Part shown: positions 23,066 to 31,584 of the stretch, piece after piece | How the letters are laid out: each line of letters begins with the position of its first letter | How positions within the stretch are numbered: the stretch's first letter is position 1 | Assembly: GCF_000971055.1 (NCBI RefSeq) | Contig: NZ_LARW01000112.1 | Coordinates: forward strand, 1 to 60,348 | DNA from: Sphingomonas sp. SRS2 | GTDB taxonomy: Bacteria > Pseudomonadota > Alphaproteobacteria > Sphingomonadales > Sphingomonadaceae | Length of the DNA stretch: 60,348 bases | Reading direction: 5' to 3' | Notes under the pieces: model-generated | Told to the model about the DNA's origin: nothing | The model's database searches: none | Seen by the model: the letters and a program-made list of their open reading frames with translations, nothing else | Translations under genes and position numbers: made by a program

Positions 23066-23992
23066 ATGCCGCGGCGCATGGCCAAGTCCGAAAGCCGTCC
23101 GGCCCACAATCTGCGCGGCATCGTCCTGCGATCCTTGTCCGTGATGTGTTTCGCCGTGACGATCGCCGCGATGAAGAAGGCGAGCGAAGACGGCGTCGTC
23201 GCGATGGAGATGATCTTCTACCGCTCGCTATTCGGCCTGCCGCTCGTCTTGGCGTGGCTGATCGCCGGCCCCGGTATCCGGGTAATCCGCACGAAAAGGC
23301 CCGGCGCGCATCTCATAAGGTCGGCAATCGGCCTCATCGGAATCCTGATGAACTTCGTCGCGCTGATCCGCCTGCCGCTGGCCGATGCCGTGACGATCGG
23401 ATTTTCAGCGCCGATCTTCGCCACGATCGTTTCCGGGCTGCTGCTGGGCGACAAGATCGGACCGCATCGCTGGGCAGCGGTGGTCTTCGGATTTCTCGGC
23501 GTCGCGATGATCGTGCGTCCCGGCGCGACATCGCTCGACCAGTTCGGCCTGCTGATGGCGATCGGCGGCGCGATCGGCACCGCGACCGTCACCATCACGG
23601 TCCGTCAGCTTGGCGGCACCGAACATGCCGGAGCGATCGTGTTCTGGTTCTTCATCTGCGCCGGGGTCGCGAGCGGGATCGGGTCGATCTTCCTCGGCCA
23701 GGCCCATATGCCACAGACATGGGCGCTGCTCGTCCTCGGCGGCCTGTTCGGCGCCGCCGCACAGGTGCTCATGACGATGTCGCTTCAGGCCGCACCGGTC
23801 TCGGTAGTTTCGCCGTTCGACTATCTGCAGATCGTCTGGGCAACCCTGATCGGCTGGCTGGTCTGGTCGGTCGGACCCAGCCTCGGCACTCTCGCAGGCG
23901 GTGCGTTGATCGTCGGCAGCGGCCTCTACACCGCCTGGCGCGAGCATCGCCGGAACCGCAACGTGATTCCGGCGACGCCGCCGCTCGAATAG
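23066..23992 (+). CDS. EamA/DMT-family membrane transporter
   Basis: About 308 aa with ten predicted membrane helices in two EamA repeats (first block IVLRSLSVMCFAVTIAAMKK; second block FGLLMAIGGAIGTATVTITV). These are drug/metabolite exporters of uncertain substrate, often amino acids or nucleotides. The start is uncertain: ATG at 23006, 23066 or 23078, none with a clear ribosome site. The gene is divergent from ccmC and ends 1 bp before the convergent dehydrogenase. Confidence 0.8.
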   Translation: MPRRMAKSESRPAHNLRGIVLRSLSVMCFAVTIAAMKKASEDGVVAMEMIFYRSLFGLPLVLAWLIAGPGIRVIRTKRPGAHLIRSAIGLIGILMNFVALIRLPLADAVTIGFSAPIFATIVSGLLLGDKIGPHRWAAVVFGFLGVAMIVRPGATSLDQFGLLMAIGGAIGTATVTITVRQLGGTEHAGAIVFWFFICAGVASGIGSIFLGQAHMPQTWALLVLGGLFGAAAQVLMTMSLQAAPVSVVSPFDYLQIVWATLIGWLVWSVGPSLGTLAGGALIVGSGLYTAWREHRRNRNVIPATPPLE

Positions 23993-23993
23993 A

Positions 23994-25046
23994 TCAACCG
24001 CGACCGATCAGCTGCATCGCCATCCGGTCGGCGACGACCGCCGCCGGGACGTTGCTCGCTTCGCTCTCGGACCATATCCGGACAAGCCGCTCGGGTATCT
24101 TCGCGACCCGTGCCTCGACTTCGGCCCGGTCGCCCTGACCGAGATATTCGAGCGCGACATTGATGATGCCGCCGGCGTTGATCACATAATCGGGGGCATA
24201 GAGGATGCCGCGTTCATGAATGCGATCCGCGTCGGCCGGGGTCGCGAGCTGATTGTTGGCGCCCCCCGCCACCACCGGCACCTGAAGCGCCGCGATCGAA
24301 CGTTCGTCGAGGATCGCACCGAGCGCGCAAGGACTCAGCACATCGGCCTCGATCGTCATGATCTCGTGCGCGGCAACCGCAACCGCGCCCAGTTCGTCGG
24401 CAAGCGCCTTGGCGCGCTTCGGATCGGCATCCGCCAAAGTGAGTTTGGCGCCATCTTTGGCCAGCAGCCGGGCTAACCCGCCCCCGACGCTGCCCACGCC
24501 CTGGATAGCAACATGGCCCCCCGCCGCATCCTGCTTGCCGAGGCCGCGCGCCATCGCCGCGCGAACGCCCAGATAGACGCCCTTGGCCGTGGTCGGTCCG
24601 GGGTCGCCACCCGCGCTGCCGGCCGCGACCGGTAGACCCGACACATGCTTCGTGGCCCTGGAGATCGCCACCATGTCGGCGTCGCTCATTCCGACATCCT
24701 CGGCGGTGACATAGCGTCCGCCCAGCGAATCGACCGCGCGACCGAAGGCGGCGAGCAGTTCGGGTGTCTTGGTACGCAGCGAATCGGCGAGGATGACCGC
24801 CTTGCCGCCGCCCATAGGCAGACCCGCCATGGCGTTCTTGAAGCTCATGCCGCGCGACAGGCGCAGCGCATCGGTGATCGCATCGGCGGGGTCGGCATAG
24901 TGCCAGAAGCGCGTGCCCCCCGCGCCAGGCCCAAGATGGGTCGAATGCAGCGCGATCACCGCCGTGAGCCCCGAGGCCGCGTCGCGAAAGAGGTGCACCC
25001 CCTCATGATCGTCAAAGTCGGGGTAGGTCCACGGAGCGGTCATCAC
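23994..25046 (-). CDS. Leu/Phe/Val-type amino acid dehydrogenase
   Basis: The protein has 350 aa. The catalytic block GMSFKNAMAGLPMGGGKAVI contains the active lysines of the Glu/Leu/Phe/Val dehydrogenase superfamily, and the NAD fold is AIQGVGSVGGGLARLL. The length fits leucine/phenylalanine dehydrogenases rather than glutamate dehydrogenase. It catalyses reversible oxidative deamination of a branched or aromatic amino acid. A perfect 12-bp AT palindrome lies 32 bp upstream of the ATG. Confidence 0.88.
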   Translation of the reverse strand: MMTAPWTYPDFDDHEGVHLFRDAASGLTAVIALHSTHLGPGAGGTRFWHYADPADAITDALRLSRGMSFKNAMAGLPMGGGKAVILADSLRTKTPELLAAFGRAVDSLGGRYVTAEDVGMSDADMVAISRATKHVSGLPVAAGSAGGDPGPTTAKGVYLGVRAAMARGLGKQDAAGGHVAIQGVGSVGGGLARLLAKDGAKLTLADADPKRAKALADELGAVAVAAHEIMTIEADVLSPCALGAILDERSIAALQVPVVAGGANNQLATPADADRIHERGILYAPDYVINAGGIINVALEYLGQGDRAEVEARVAKIPERLVRIWSESEASNVPAAVVADRMAMQLIGRG

Positions 25047-25077
25047 AGCCTCACGAAATTAGATTACGTGACCGCGC

Positions 25078-25089
25078 AATAATATTATT
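25078..25089. promoter_or_regulatory. Perfect AT palindrome upstream of amino acid dehydrogenase
   Basis: AATAATATTATT is a 12-bp perfect palindrome 32 bp upstream of the dehydrogenase start, in an otherwise GC-rich region. It may be the -10 region or a site for an Lrp/AsnC-type regulator, which favour AT-rich dyads. This is inference. Confidence 0.35.
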
Positions 25090-25127
25090 CGGCTGTAAAT
25101 GCCAGCCAGGAATCCAGGGAGAGAAAA

Positions 25128-25205
25128 TGGGGCGATCGACGGGGATTGAACCCGCAACCTCCGGTACCACAAACCGGCGCTCTAACCAATTGAGCTACGA
25201 TCGCC
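25128..25205 (-). tRNA. tRNA-His (GUG)
   Basis: The reverse complement gives acceptor stem GCGATCG / CGATCGC with the extra G at position -1 and discriminator C73, both identity marks of tRNA-His. The anticodon stem is CCGGT / ACCGG around loop TTGTGGT, anticodon GTG. The D arm is GCTC...GAGC, the T loop is TTCAATC, and CCA is encoded. Confidence 0.93.
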
Positions 25206-25295
25206 ACAGGGGACGCGCTGGGCGTCGCCGACCCGGCGCTCCATAGGCAAAGCCCCCGGGGGACGCAAGCGTCGATAGGCCATAACGATAACTCT

Positions 25296-25311
25296 ACCAT
25301 TTTAACATGGT
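25296..25311. promoter_or_regulatory. Dyad upstream of the Rrf2 gene
   Basis: ACCATTTTAACATGGT is an inverted repeat with 5-bp arms ACCAT/ATGGT around a TTAA centre. It is 42 bp upstream of the GTG start of the Rrf2 regulator and is likely an autoregulatory operator. It could also lie in the promoter of the tRNA-His gene on the other strand. Confidence 0.4.
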
Positions 25312-25353
25312 TGGGCTTGCCTCGTCTGCTGCTAGGTCCCACAAGACAAAGCT

Positions 25354-25767
25354 GTGCTCTCCCAACGAACTCGATATGCGATCCGCGCGCTCCTGCATCT
25401 GGGCGACCATTATGGCGAGGGGCCGATCCAGCTCGCCGAGATTGCCGAGAAACAGAATATTCCCGGCAAATTCCTGACGGTGATCCTGTCGGAGATGAAG
25501 CGCGCCGGATTCGTCGACACGATGCGCGGCAAGGAGGGCGGCTATTGGCTGTCGCGGCCTCCGACCGAGATCACCTATGGCGATATCGTCCGCGCGACGC
25601 GCGGATCGCTTGCGTTGGTCCCATGCGCGGCGCGGCTCGCTTATACACCCTGCGACCACTGCATAACCGAGGCCGAATGCCGGCTGCGCGACGTAATGCT
25701 CTCGGTTCGCGACGAAACGGCCAATATTCTCGATCGGCTGTCGCTCGCTGAAACGGTGTCGATCTGA
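25354..25767 (+). CDS. Rrf2-family transcriptional regulator
   Basis: The protein has 137 aa, starting with GTG. The N-terminus LSQRTRYAIRALLHLGDHYG and KQNIPGKFLTVILSEMKRAG are the Rrf2 winged helix, and KEGGYWLSRPP is the wing. Five cysteines lie in the C-terminal third (Cys at LVPCAAR, then TPCDHCITEAEC), similar to the Fe-S-binding loop of IscR/NsrR/RsrR-type proteins but with one extra. It may sense iron-sulfur status, NO or redox state. No clear target gene is adjacent. Confidence 0.85.
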   Translation: MLSQRTRYAIRALLHLGDHYGEGPIQLAEIAEKQNIPGKFLTVILSEMKRAGFVDTMRGKEGGYWLSRPPTEITYGDIVRATRGSLALVPCAARLAYTPCDHCITEAECRLRDVMLSVRDETANILDRLSLAETVSI

Positions 25768-25984
25768 ACCTGCCAAACGGACGCCGACTCCGCAACGACC
25801 CCCGGATTGCCGCTGTTTTTCGACTTTTAACCAAGCCTGAACACCTCGGCGATATCATGCCACGGTTGACCTTAAGCCTTCGATTCATGTCGATTTTCCG
25901 TTGACGGCCCTAACGCCCACGTTATGTCAGCGTTCAGGAACGGCGTTCGAGCCGGGCCGATATAATGCTATGGGAGCTGCTCGA

Positions 25985-26218
25985 ATGAAGAAGATCGCAC
26001 TCGTTTTGGTTGCCGCCGGCCTGATGTCGGTTGCCGCTTGCAGCAAGCAGACGCCAGCTGAGAACGCCATCGACAACCAGGCGGCAGCGCTTGAGAATCA
26101 GGCCGACGCACTCGACAACGCCGCCGACGCCGCTTCGAACGAAGCCGTCGCCAGCAGCCTCGAGAACGCAGCCGACGCCGCTGAGAACGCGGCCGACGCA
26201 GTCGAAGCTAAGAAGTAA
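25985..26218 (+). CDS. Small Asn-Ala-Ala-Asp repeat lipoprotein
   Basis: The protein has 77 aa. A signal peptide with lipobox (LMSVAACSK) leaves a mature chain of about 58 residues that is almost entirely a heptad-like repeat (ENQADALDNAADAA, ENAADAAENAADAVEAKK). Such Ala-rich helices form coiled coils, as in Lpp or entericidin-like proteins. It has a perfect TATAAT at 25963-25968 and an intrinsic terminator downstream, so it is a stand-alone transcript. Role unknown, probably at the envelope. Confidence 0.7.
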   Translation: MKKIALVLVAAGLMSVAACSKQTPAENAIDNQAAALENQADALDNAADAASNEAVASSLENAADAAENAADAVEAKK

Positions 26219-26255
26219 TCGGCCAGCTCCTTCGGGGGTGGCAATTACGAACGGG

Positions 26256-26285
26256 ATGGGCGCTCCTTCGGGGGCGCCCATTTCT
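26256..26285 (+). terminator. Intrinsic terminator of the small lipoprotein gene
   Basis: An 8-bp stem ATGGGCGC / GCGCCCAT with a TCCTTCGGGG loop is followed by TTTCTGTTT. It lies 37 bp past the lipoprotein stop and separates it from the convergent SDR gene. Confidence 0.75.
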
Positions 26286-26320
26286 GTTTCGGGGTTTGCG
26301 GCAGGACCGGCTTCCGCCGC

Positions 26321-27175
26321 TTATCCGTTTACGATCGTCCCGCCATTCGGGTGCAGCACCTGGCCTGACATATAGCTCGCGTCCTCGCAGGCGAGGAATA
26401 GGAAGCTCGGGGCGACCTCGTTGGGCTGGCCGGGCCGCCCCATCGGAGTGCTCTCCCCGAAATGTTCGAGCTTCTCCTCGCTGGCGCCGCCGGATGGGTT
26501 GAGCGGAGTCCAGATCGGCCCCGGCGCGACCGCGTTGACGCGAATCCCCTCGCCCACCAGATTTTCCGATAACGACCGGGTGAAAGCGGTGATCGCGCCC
26601 TTGGTGCTCGAATAATCGAGTAACTCCTTGCTGCCCTGGTACATCGTGACCGAGGTGCAGTTGATGATCGCCGCGCCCTTCTTCAGATGCGGGCGCGCCG
26701 CCTGGGTCAGGAAGAACATCCCGAAGATATTGGTCTGGAAGGTGCGGCGAAGCTGCTCCTCGCTGATGTCGGTGATGTCCTTATCGGGGTGCTGCTCACC
26801 GGCATTGTTGACGAGGATGTCGAGCCCGCCGAGCTTGTCGATCACTTCCGCCACCGCCCGGTCGCAGAAGTCCCTGTCGCCGACGTCGCCCGCGATGATG
26901 ATTGCCTTGCGCCCTTCGCGCTCGACGATCTCCGCGGTCTTCTTCGCATCGTCATGCTCGCACAGATAGAGGATGGCGACGTCCGCGCCCTCCCGCGCAT
27001 AAAGCGCCGCCACGGCCCGGCCGATCCCGCTATCTGCGCCGGTAATCACCGCCACCTTGCCCTGGAGCCGGCCCGATCCCGGATAGCGCGGGGCCCAGTC
27101 GGGCTTCGGCTCGAGCTCGCTCTCGTGCCCCGGGAGATTGTCCTCATGGATCATCGGTTGCTGCTGGTCGGTCAT
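26321..27175 (-). CDS. SDR-family oxidoreductase (YghA/YhdF-like)
   Basis: The protein has 284 aa from the ATG at 27175 (AAGGAGA upstream). The cofactor site is VITGADSGIGRAVAALYA, then LVNNAGEQH, and the catalytic set is TSVTMYQ...YSSTKGA. The polar N-terminal extension PDWAPRYPGSGRLQGKVAVI is typical of the YghA/GsiB-like subfamily, often stress-induced. A TGAAC-N16-CGTT element lies just upstream. Substrate unknown. Confidence 0.88.
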   Translation of the reverse strand: MTDQQQPMIHEDNLPGHESELEPKPDWAPRYPGSGRLQGKVAVITGADSGIGRAVAALYAREGADVAILYLCEHDDAKKTAEIVEREGRKAIIIAGDVGDRDFCDRAVAEVIDKLGGLDILVNNAGEQHPDKDITDISEEQLRRTFQTNIFGMFFLTQAARPHLKKGAAIINCTSVTMYQGSKELLDYSSTKGAITAFTRSLSENLVGEGIRVNAVAPGPIWTPLNPSGGASEEKLEHFGESTPMGRPGQPNEVAPSFLFLACEDASYMSGQVLHPNGGTIVNG

Positions 27176-27196
27176 GGCGCTCTCCTTTTCGTGCAT

Positions 27197-27221
27197 AACG
27201 AAAGGAAATCTCCACGGTTCA
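27197..27221 (-). promoter_or_regulatory. EcfG-like promoter for the SDR gene
   Basis: On the minus strand TGAAC and CGTT are spaced by exactly 16 bp, one mismatch from the EcfG consensus GGAAC-N16-CGTT. The -10 element is about 21 bp from the ATG at 27175. It overlaps the last codon of the upstream gene. Confidence 0.5.
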
Positions 27222-27557
27222 GTCCGTTGCGGGGACGATCCGGGTCGTGAGGCGGTCGCTCACGACATCCATGGTGAAGATCGGATCGGCATCGGGCGGC
27301 ACCTCGGCCACGGCATCGACGAAGGCGTCGCGGGTGGCCGGCTCGTCATAGACCATCTTCTGGTCGAACGCCTTGCGCCAGGTCGCCTCGTCCGGCCACT
27401 CGGCATAGCCGACGAATCGCCCGTCAGCGTCGCGGTGCAGCCGCGATCCGTAGCTGCCATATTTCTCGCGAATCAGATCGGTCCCGCGGCTCCAGGCGCG
27501 GATGAACTGCTCTTCCTTGCCCGGATGTACCCGCCACCAATAGACCGCGACGAACAT
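27219..27557 (-). CDS. Small dimeric alpha/beta-barrel (ABM-like) protein
   Basis: The protein has 112 aa, starting with the ATG at 27557 with AGGAG at good distance. MFVAVYWWRVHPGKEEQF and GSYGSRLHR...FVGYAEWPDEATW resemble the antibiotic-biosynthesis-monooxygenase/EthD ferredoxin-like fold. Function unknown; many such proteins act on heme, quinones or reactive metabolites. It sits between purL and the SDR in the same orientation. Confidence 0.6.
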   Translation of the reverse strand: MFVAVYWWRVHPGKEEQFIRAWSRGTDLIREKYGSYGSRLHRDADGRFVGYAEWPDEATWRKAFDQKMVYDEPATRDAFVDAVAEVPPDADPIFTMDVVSDRLTTRIVPATD

Positions 27558-27662
27558 GACCGTCTCCTGATCCATCGCCCCGGCGGAGGCCGGGACTGCA
27601 ACCGGATCCTGCCCTGGCTCGCCAGAAAGCATGTCCGCCCCGGACTTCGCCGGGGCGAAGGA

Positions 27663-29837
27663 TCATGCGCCCATCAGCGACGGGAAGAAACCCTCATGCG
27701 CGCGGCGCAGATCAGTGATCCTCACACCCGCGACCTTGTCGCCACCGGTCGCGCCGAGACGACGGGCCGTAACGCCCGCTGTCAGCGCGGCAGCGAGGAT
27801 GGCGTCGCTATTGGCGGTGGTGACGATGTAGCGAGCCTGATCCTCGCCAAACGCCTCGGCATGGCCGAGTTCGCCGACATCCGCGCCGATTCCGCCTGCC
27901 AGCGCCATTTCCGCGACTGCGACCAGCATGCCGCCATCTGCGATATCATGGACCGCGCTTACCCGACCCGACAGAATCATCTCGCGGACGAAATCGCCGT
28001 TGCGCTTTTCGAGTTCGAGATCGACCGGCGGCGGCGGGCCCTCTTCGCGGCCGGCGATGTAGCGCAGCCACAGCGACTGGCCGAGATGGCCGTCAGTCTC
28101 GCCGATCAGGACGATATGCTCGCCGGGCGCCTTGAAGGCGAGGGTCGCCATCTGGTCGACATCGGCGAGCAGGCCGATGCCGCCGATCGCGGGCGTCGGC
28201 AAGATCGCGCTGCCCGATCCGTCCTCGTTCTTGGTCTCGTTGTAGAGACTGACATTGCCCGACACGATCGGGAAGTCGAGCGCCGAGCAGGCCAGCGCCA
28301 TGCCCTCGATCGCCCCGACGAACTGGCCCATGATCTCAGGCCGCTGGGGGTTGCCGAAGTTCATGCAGTCGGTGGTCGCGAGCGGCATTGCGCCGACCGC
28401 GGTGATGTTGCGCCAGCATTCGGCGATCGCCTGCTTGCCGCCCTCGACCGGATCGGCGAAGACGTAGCGCGGCGTGCAATCGGTGCTGATCGCGATGCCC
28501 TTCTTCGACCCGTGAACACGCACGACGGCGGCGTCGCCGCCGGGGCGCTGCACCGTATCGGCGCCGACCATGTGGTCGTACTGCTCCCAGATCCAGCGGC
28601 GGCTGGCGAGGTCGGGGGTACCCATCAAAGCCAGGAGATTCTCCGCGACAGGCCCCTTGGGCGGCACCGCGCCCAGCGGCGCACGCGCGGGAGTCGGCAC
28701 CCACGGGCGGTCATAGGCTGGGGCCTCGTCGGCGAGCGGACCGAGCGGGATGTCGCAGACGATCTCGCCATTGAAGCGCAGCACCATGTGGCCCGTCGCG
28801 GTGACGCGGCCGATCACCGCGAAGTCGAGCTCCCATTTGTGGAAGATCGCCTCGGCCTCGGCCTCGCGGCCGGGCTTGAGCACCATCAGCATGCGCTCCT
28901 GCGATTCCGACAGCATCATTTCATAGGGAGTCATGTGCGTCTCGCGGCACGGCACGGCATTCATGTCGAGTTCGATGCCGACGCCGCCCTTAGACGCCAT
29001 CTCGACCGAGGAGGAGGTGAGGCCCGCCGCACCCATATCCTGGATCGCGACGATCGCGTCGGAGGACATCAGTTCGAGGCACGCCTCGATCAGCAGCTTC
29101 TCGGTAAAAGGATCGCCGACCTGGACGGTAGGACGCTTCTCCTCCGAATCCTCGGAGAAGTCGGCGGATGCCATCGTCGCGCCATGGATGCCGTCGCGGC
29201 CGGTCTTCGATCCGACATAGACGATCGGATTGCCGACGCCCGATGCCGCCGAATAGAAGATCTTGTTGGTCTCGGCGACGCCCACCGTCATCGCATTGAC
29301 CAGAATGTTGCCATCATAGGCGCTGTGAAAATTGACCTCGCCGCCCACCGTGGGAACGCCGACGCAATTGCCATAGCCGCCGATGCCGCGCACGACGCCC
29401 GAAATTAGGTGGCGCATCTTGGGATGATCGGGCCGGCCGAAACGCAGCGCGTTGAGATTGGCGACAGGCCGCGCGCCCATCGTGAACACGTCGCGCAATA
29501 TGCCGCCAACGCCGGTCGCCGCGCCCTGATAGGGCTCGATATAGGACGGGTGGTTGTGGCTCTCCATCTTGAAGATCGCGGCCTGACCGTCGCCGATATC
29601 GACCACGCCGGCATTTTCACCGGGGCCGCAGATAACCTGCGGACCGGTCGTCGGCAGCTTCTTGAGATGAATGCGGCTCGACTTGTAGCTGCAATGCTCG
29701 GACCACATCACCGAGAAGATGCCCAGCTCGGTCAGATTGGGCGTCCGGCCCATCGCATGCAGGATGCGATCATATTCCTCGGGGGACAGGCCGTGCTCGG
29801 CAACGACCTGGGGCGTGATGGTGGCGGATTCGGTCAT
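27663..29837 (-). CDS. purL: Phosphoribosylformylglycinamidine synthase subunit II
   Basis: The protein has 724 aa, the normal size of stand-alone PurL. It performs step four of purine synthesis, ATP-dependent conversion of FGAR to FGAM with PurS and PurQ. Seen are [15 protein letters not shown] (N-terminal block), GCGE-like loop [20 protein letters not shown], and [13 protein letters not shown]. purS and purQ are not adjacent. A GC hairpin (CGCCCCGG / CCGGGGCG, about 27634-27655) follows the gene. Confidence 0.95.
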   Translation of the reverse strand: MTESATITPQVVAEHGLSPEEYDRILHAMGRTPNLTELGIFSVMWSEHCSYKSSRIHLKKLPTTGPQVICGPGENAGVVDIGDGQAAIFKMESHNHPSYIEPYQGAATGVGGILRDVFTMGARPVANLNALRFGRPDHPKMRHLISGVVRGIGGYGNCVGVPTVGGEVNFHSAYDGNILVNAMTVGVAETNKIFYSAASGVGNPIVYVGSKTGRDGIHGATMASADFSEDSEEKRPTVQVGDPFTEKLLIEACLELMSSDAIVAIQDMGAAGLTSSSVEMASKGGVGIELDMNAVPCRETHMTPYEMMLSESQERMLMVLKPGREAEAEAIFHKWELDFAVIGRVTATGHMVLRFNGEIVCDIPLGPLADEAPAYDRPWVPTPARAPLGAVPPKGPVAENLLALMGTPDLASRRWIWEQYDHMVGADTVQRPGGDAAVVRVHGSKKGIAISTDCTPRYVFADPVEGGKQAIAECWRNITAVGAMPLATTDCMNFGNPQRPEIMGQFVGAIEGMALACSALDFPIVSGNVSLYNETKNEDGSGSAILPTPAIGGIGLLADVDQMATLAFKAPGEHIVLIGETDGHLGQSLWLRYIAGREEGPPPPVDLELEKRNGDFVREMILSGRVSAVHDIADGGMLVAVAEMALAGGIGADVGELGHAEAFGEDQARYIVTTANSDAILAAALTAGVTARRLGATGGDKVAGVRITDLRRAHEGFFPSLMGA

Positions 29838-29870
29838 GGGCGAGCCGATAGCGAGTTGCGGGCGCTGCGC

Positions 29871-30392
29871 CTAGCTTGATTTGGAGCCGGTGATCGCATC
29901 CTTCAGCATGTCGAGAGCGATCCGCATACAGGCTATCCTAACAGGACCGCGCGGCAATGGGCCAAGATGGACCTCGCGGTGCTCCACGGGGCCGCCGCGC
30001 CGGGCGCAGGCGAAATGGACGAGGCCAGCCTCGTCGTCGGGCCCCGCCGGTCCGGCAAAGCCCGTGATCGCGATTGCCACGTCGCCCTGAGAATGGGCGA
30101 GCGCGCCTATCAGCATGGCTCGGGCAACGGGCTCGCTGACCGCTCCGCAGTCGTCGATCATCACCTGAGACAGCCCAAGCAATTCGCACTTCGCCTGTTC
30201 GCTATAGGTGACGAAACCGCGTTCGAAGACGTGCCCGGCGCCGTCCACATCGGTGAGGAGCGAGGCGAGCATGCCGCCGGTGCAGCTCTCCGCAGTCACC
30301 AGGGTCGTGCCTTGTGCCGCGGCGCAATCGAGTACGGCGTGGGTCAGCGCCTCAACATCGGCGGGCATAGTCGCGAAGAGCGTTTCGGTCAT
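29871..30392 (-). CDS. pncC: Nicotinamide-nucleotide amidohydrolase (CinA C-terminal family)
   Basis: The protein has 173 aa. LVTAESCTGGMLASLLTDV contains the catalytic serine of the CinA_C family, followed by FVTYSEQAKCELLGL and AIAITGFAGPAGPDDEAGLV. The enzyme deamidates NMN to NaMN in pyridine nucleotide salvage. Its start overlaps the stop of the upstream membrane-protein gene (ATGA). Confidence 0.88.
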   Translation of the reverse strand: MTETLFATMPADVEALTHAVLDCAAAQGTTLVTAESCTGGMLASLLTDVDGAGHVFERGFVTYSEQAKCELLGLSQVMIDDCGAVSEPVARAMLIGALAHSQGDVAIAITGFAGPAGPDDEAGLVHFACARRGGPVEHREVHLGPLPRGPVRIACMRIALDMLKDAITGSKSS

Positions 30393-30796
30393 GGCGTCTT
30401 CTCAACCGCCTGTTCATGGGCATGCGGCTGGGCATGGCCATGGGTGCGCAGATAGCGCTCGTCCAGCTCAGCGATGATCGCTTCGCCCCGATCGCCGGTC
30501 AGCCGGAGCAATGCATCGATCTTGGCTTCGAGCCGGTCGTCGTTTTCCTTCGACGCGGGGGAGCCGACGTAGAGGAAATAGGCGAGCCCGACGACCTGCC
30601 AGATCAGCTGGAGAAATTCAGACTGCCAGTTTTCGAAGGTGTCCCGACCGAGCACGACGGCGAATTCCGAGAATTGCGCCACCTGACCATGCTGGGTCGC
30701 TTCGTCGACATAGGCGTACCAGCCGAACACCCAGTGCAGGGCGATCGAGACCAGAAAGAAGATGGCCGTGAGCCAGCCATAAGCATAGCGTCGCAT
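30389..30796 (-). CDS. DUF6766-like membrane protein
   Basis: The protein has 135 aa from the ATG at 30796 (AGGAG upstream). Two or three membrane segments are present: WLTAIFFLVSIALHWVFGW and LIWQVVGLAYFLYVGS. The conserved core FENWQSEFLQL...YVGSPASKENDDR fits a family of small membrane proteins of unknown function. The C-terminal tail is cytoplasmic and histidine-rich (THGHAQPHAHEQ), a possible metal-binding stretch. Cotranscribed with pncC by a 4-bp overlap. Confidence 0.6.
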   Translation of the reverse strand: MRRYAYGWLTAIFFLVSIALHWVFGWYAYVDEATQHGQVAQFSEFAVVLGRDTFENWQSEFLQLIWQVVGLAYFLYVGSPASKENDDRLEAKIDALLRLTGDRGEAIIAELDERYLRTHGHAQPHAHEQAVEKTP

Positions 30797-30887
30797 TTCG
30801 AACTCCTGCAGTCGCCGTCCGGGGCGTTCCGCAGGGACGGCGATGGGCCGCCGCCCGACCGCTGAGGCCGGGCGGCGCACAAGACAA

Positions 30888-31400
30888 TCAGGCGGTGACG
30901 AGGTTGACCGCGGTGGGCTTGGCCATCGGCAGACCGCCCTGTTCCTCCTGCACCATCAGCTCTTCCTTGCGGGCGAGCATCTGGTCGCGCATCGCGACGA
31001 GGTCGACATCGGCGGCGCGGGCCTGGGCGAACATACCCTCGCTGGGCATCTCCTCCTCCTTGACGTGATGCTCGATCTCCTCAGAGAGCACCGAAACCTT
31101 CGCGTCGTAGAAGTCGGCATCGGGGGCGGAGCTTTCGAGATCGTTGATCAGCACCTTGGCGCCATCATGCTCAACATAAGCCTCGTCGAGCAGGTCGTCA
31201 TCGATCTTGCCGCGCAGGGCGGGATAGAAGATTTCCTCTTCCAGCATCGTGTGGATCTTCAGCTCGACGCAGATCTGGTGACACAGCTTCTGCTTGGCCG
31301 AATCATCCTTTGCCTTCTCGAATTTCTCGAACAGCTCTTCGACGGTGCGGTGATCAGCCTTGAGCAGCGCGATCGCGTCAGTGAATTCTTTTTTGGCCAT
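30888..31400 (-). CDS. Hemerythrin-domain protein
   Basis: The protein has 170 aa from the ATG at 31400 (CAGGAG upstream). The four-helix hemerythrin iron ligands are visible: ADHRTVEELFEKFE, IHTMLEEEIFYPAL, EHDGAKVLIND and HHVKEEE. Such proteins bind O2 or NO or store iron and are often induced under stress. A GC-rich hairpin follows the gene (about 30850-30876). It is divergent from the SRPBCC gene across a spacer with a palindrome and EcfG-like elements. Confidence 0.85.
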   Translation of the reverse strand: MAKKEFTDAIALLKADHRTVEELFEKFEKAKDDSAKQKLCHQICVELKIHTMLEEEIFYPALRGKIDDDLLDEAYVEHDGAKVLINDLESSAPDADFYDAKVSVLSEEIEHHVKEEEMPSEGMFAQARAADVDLVAMRDQMLARKEELMVQEEQGGLPMAKPTAVNLVTA

Positions 31401-31476
31401 GTGAGTGCTCCTGTTTGACCGCCCCTTAACGCGTGCCACCGGAATGAAGTGCCGTGCGAACGACTCGCAGCGGAGA

Positions 31477-31492
31477 ATTAACCTGGGTTAAT
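31477..31492. promoter_or_regulatory. Operator-like palindrome in divergent spacer
   Basis: ATTAACC and GGTTAAT form a 7-bp inverted repeat with a 2-bp centre, placed between the divergent hemerythrin and SRPBCC genes. It is AT-rich against its surroundings and suits a dimeric regulator acting on both promoters. Confidence 0.4.
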
Positions 31493-31529
31493 CCATTGGA
31501 AAATAAAGATGTTTGTGCGCGGAACGATC

Positions 31530-31554
31530 GGAACGGGGGAGGTGGCGCTTTGTT
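31530..31554 (+). promoter_or_regulatory. EcfG-like promoter for SRPBCC operon
   Basis: GGAAC at 31530-31534 is followed after 16 bp by TGTT at 31551-31554, one mismatch from GGAAC-N16-CGTT. It ends 30 bp before the GTG start at 31585. Confidence is limited because the -10 half differs at its first base. Confidence 0.4.
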
Positions 31555-31584
31555 TGCTGGTCTCATTCCATTTCGGAGGACAGC

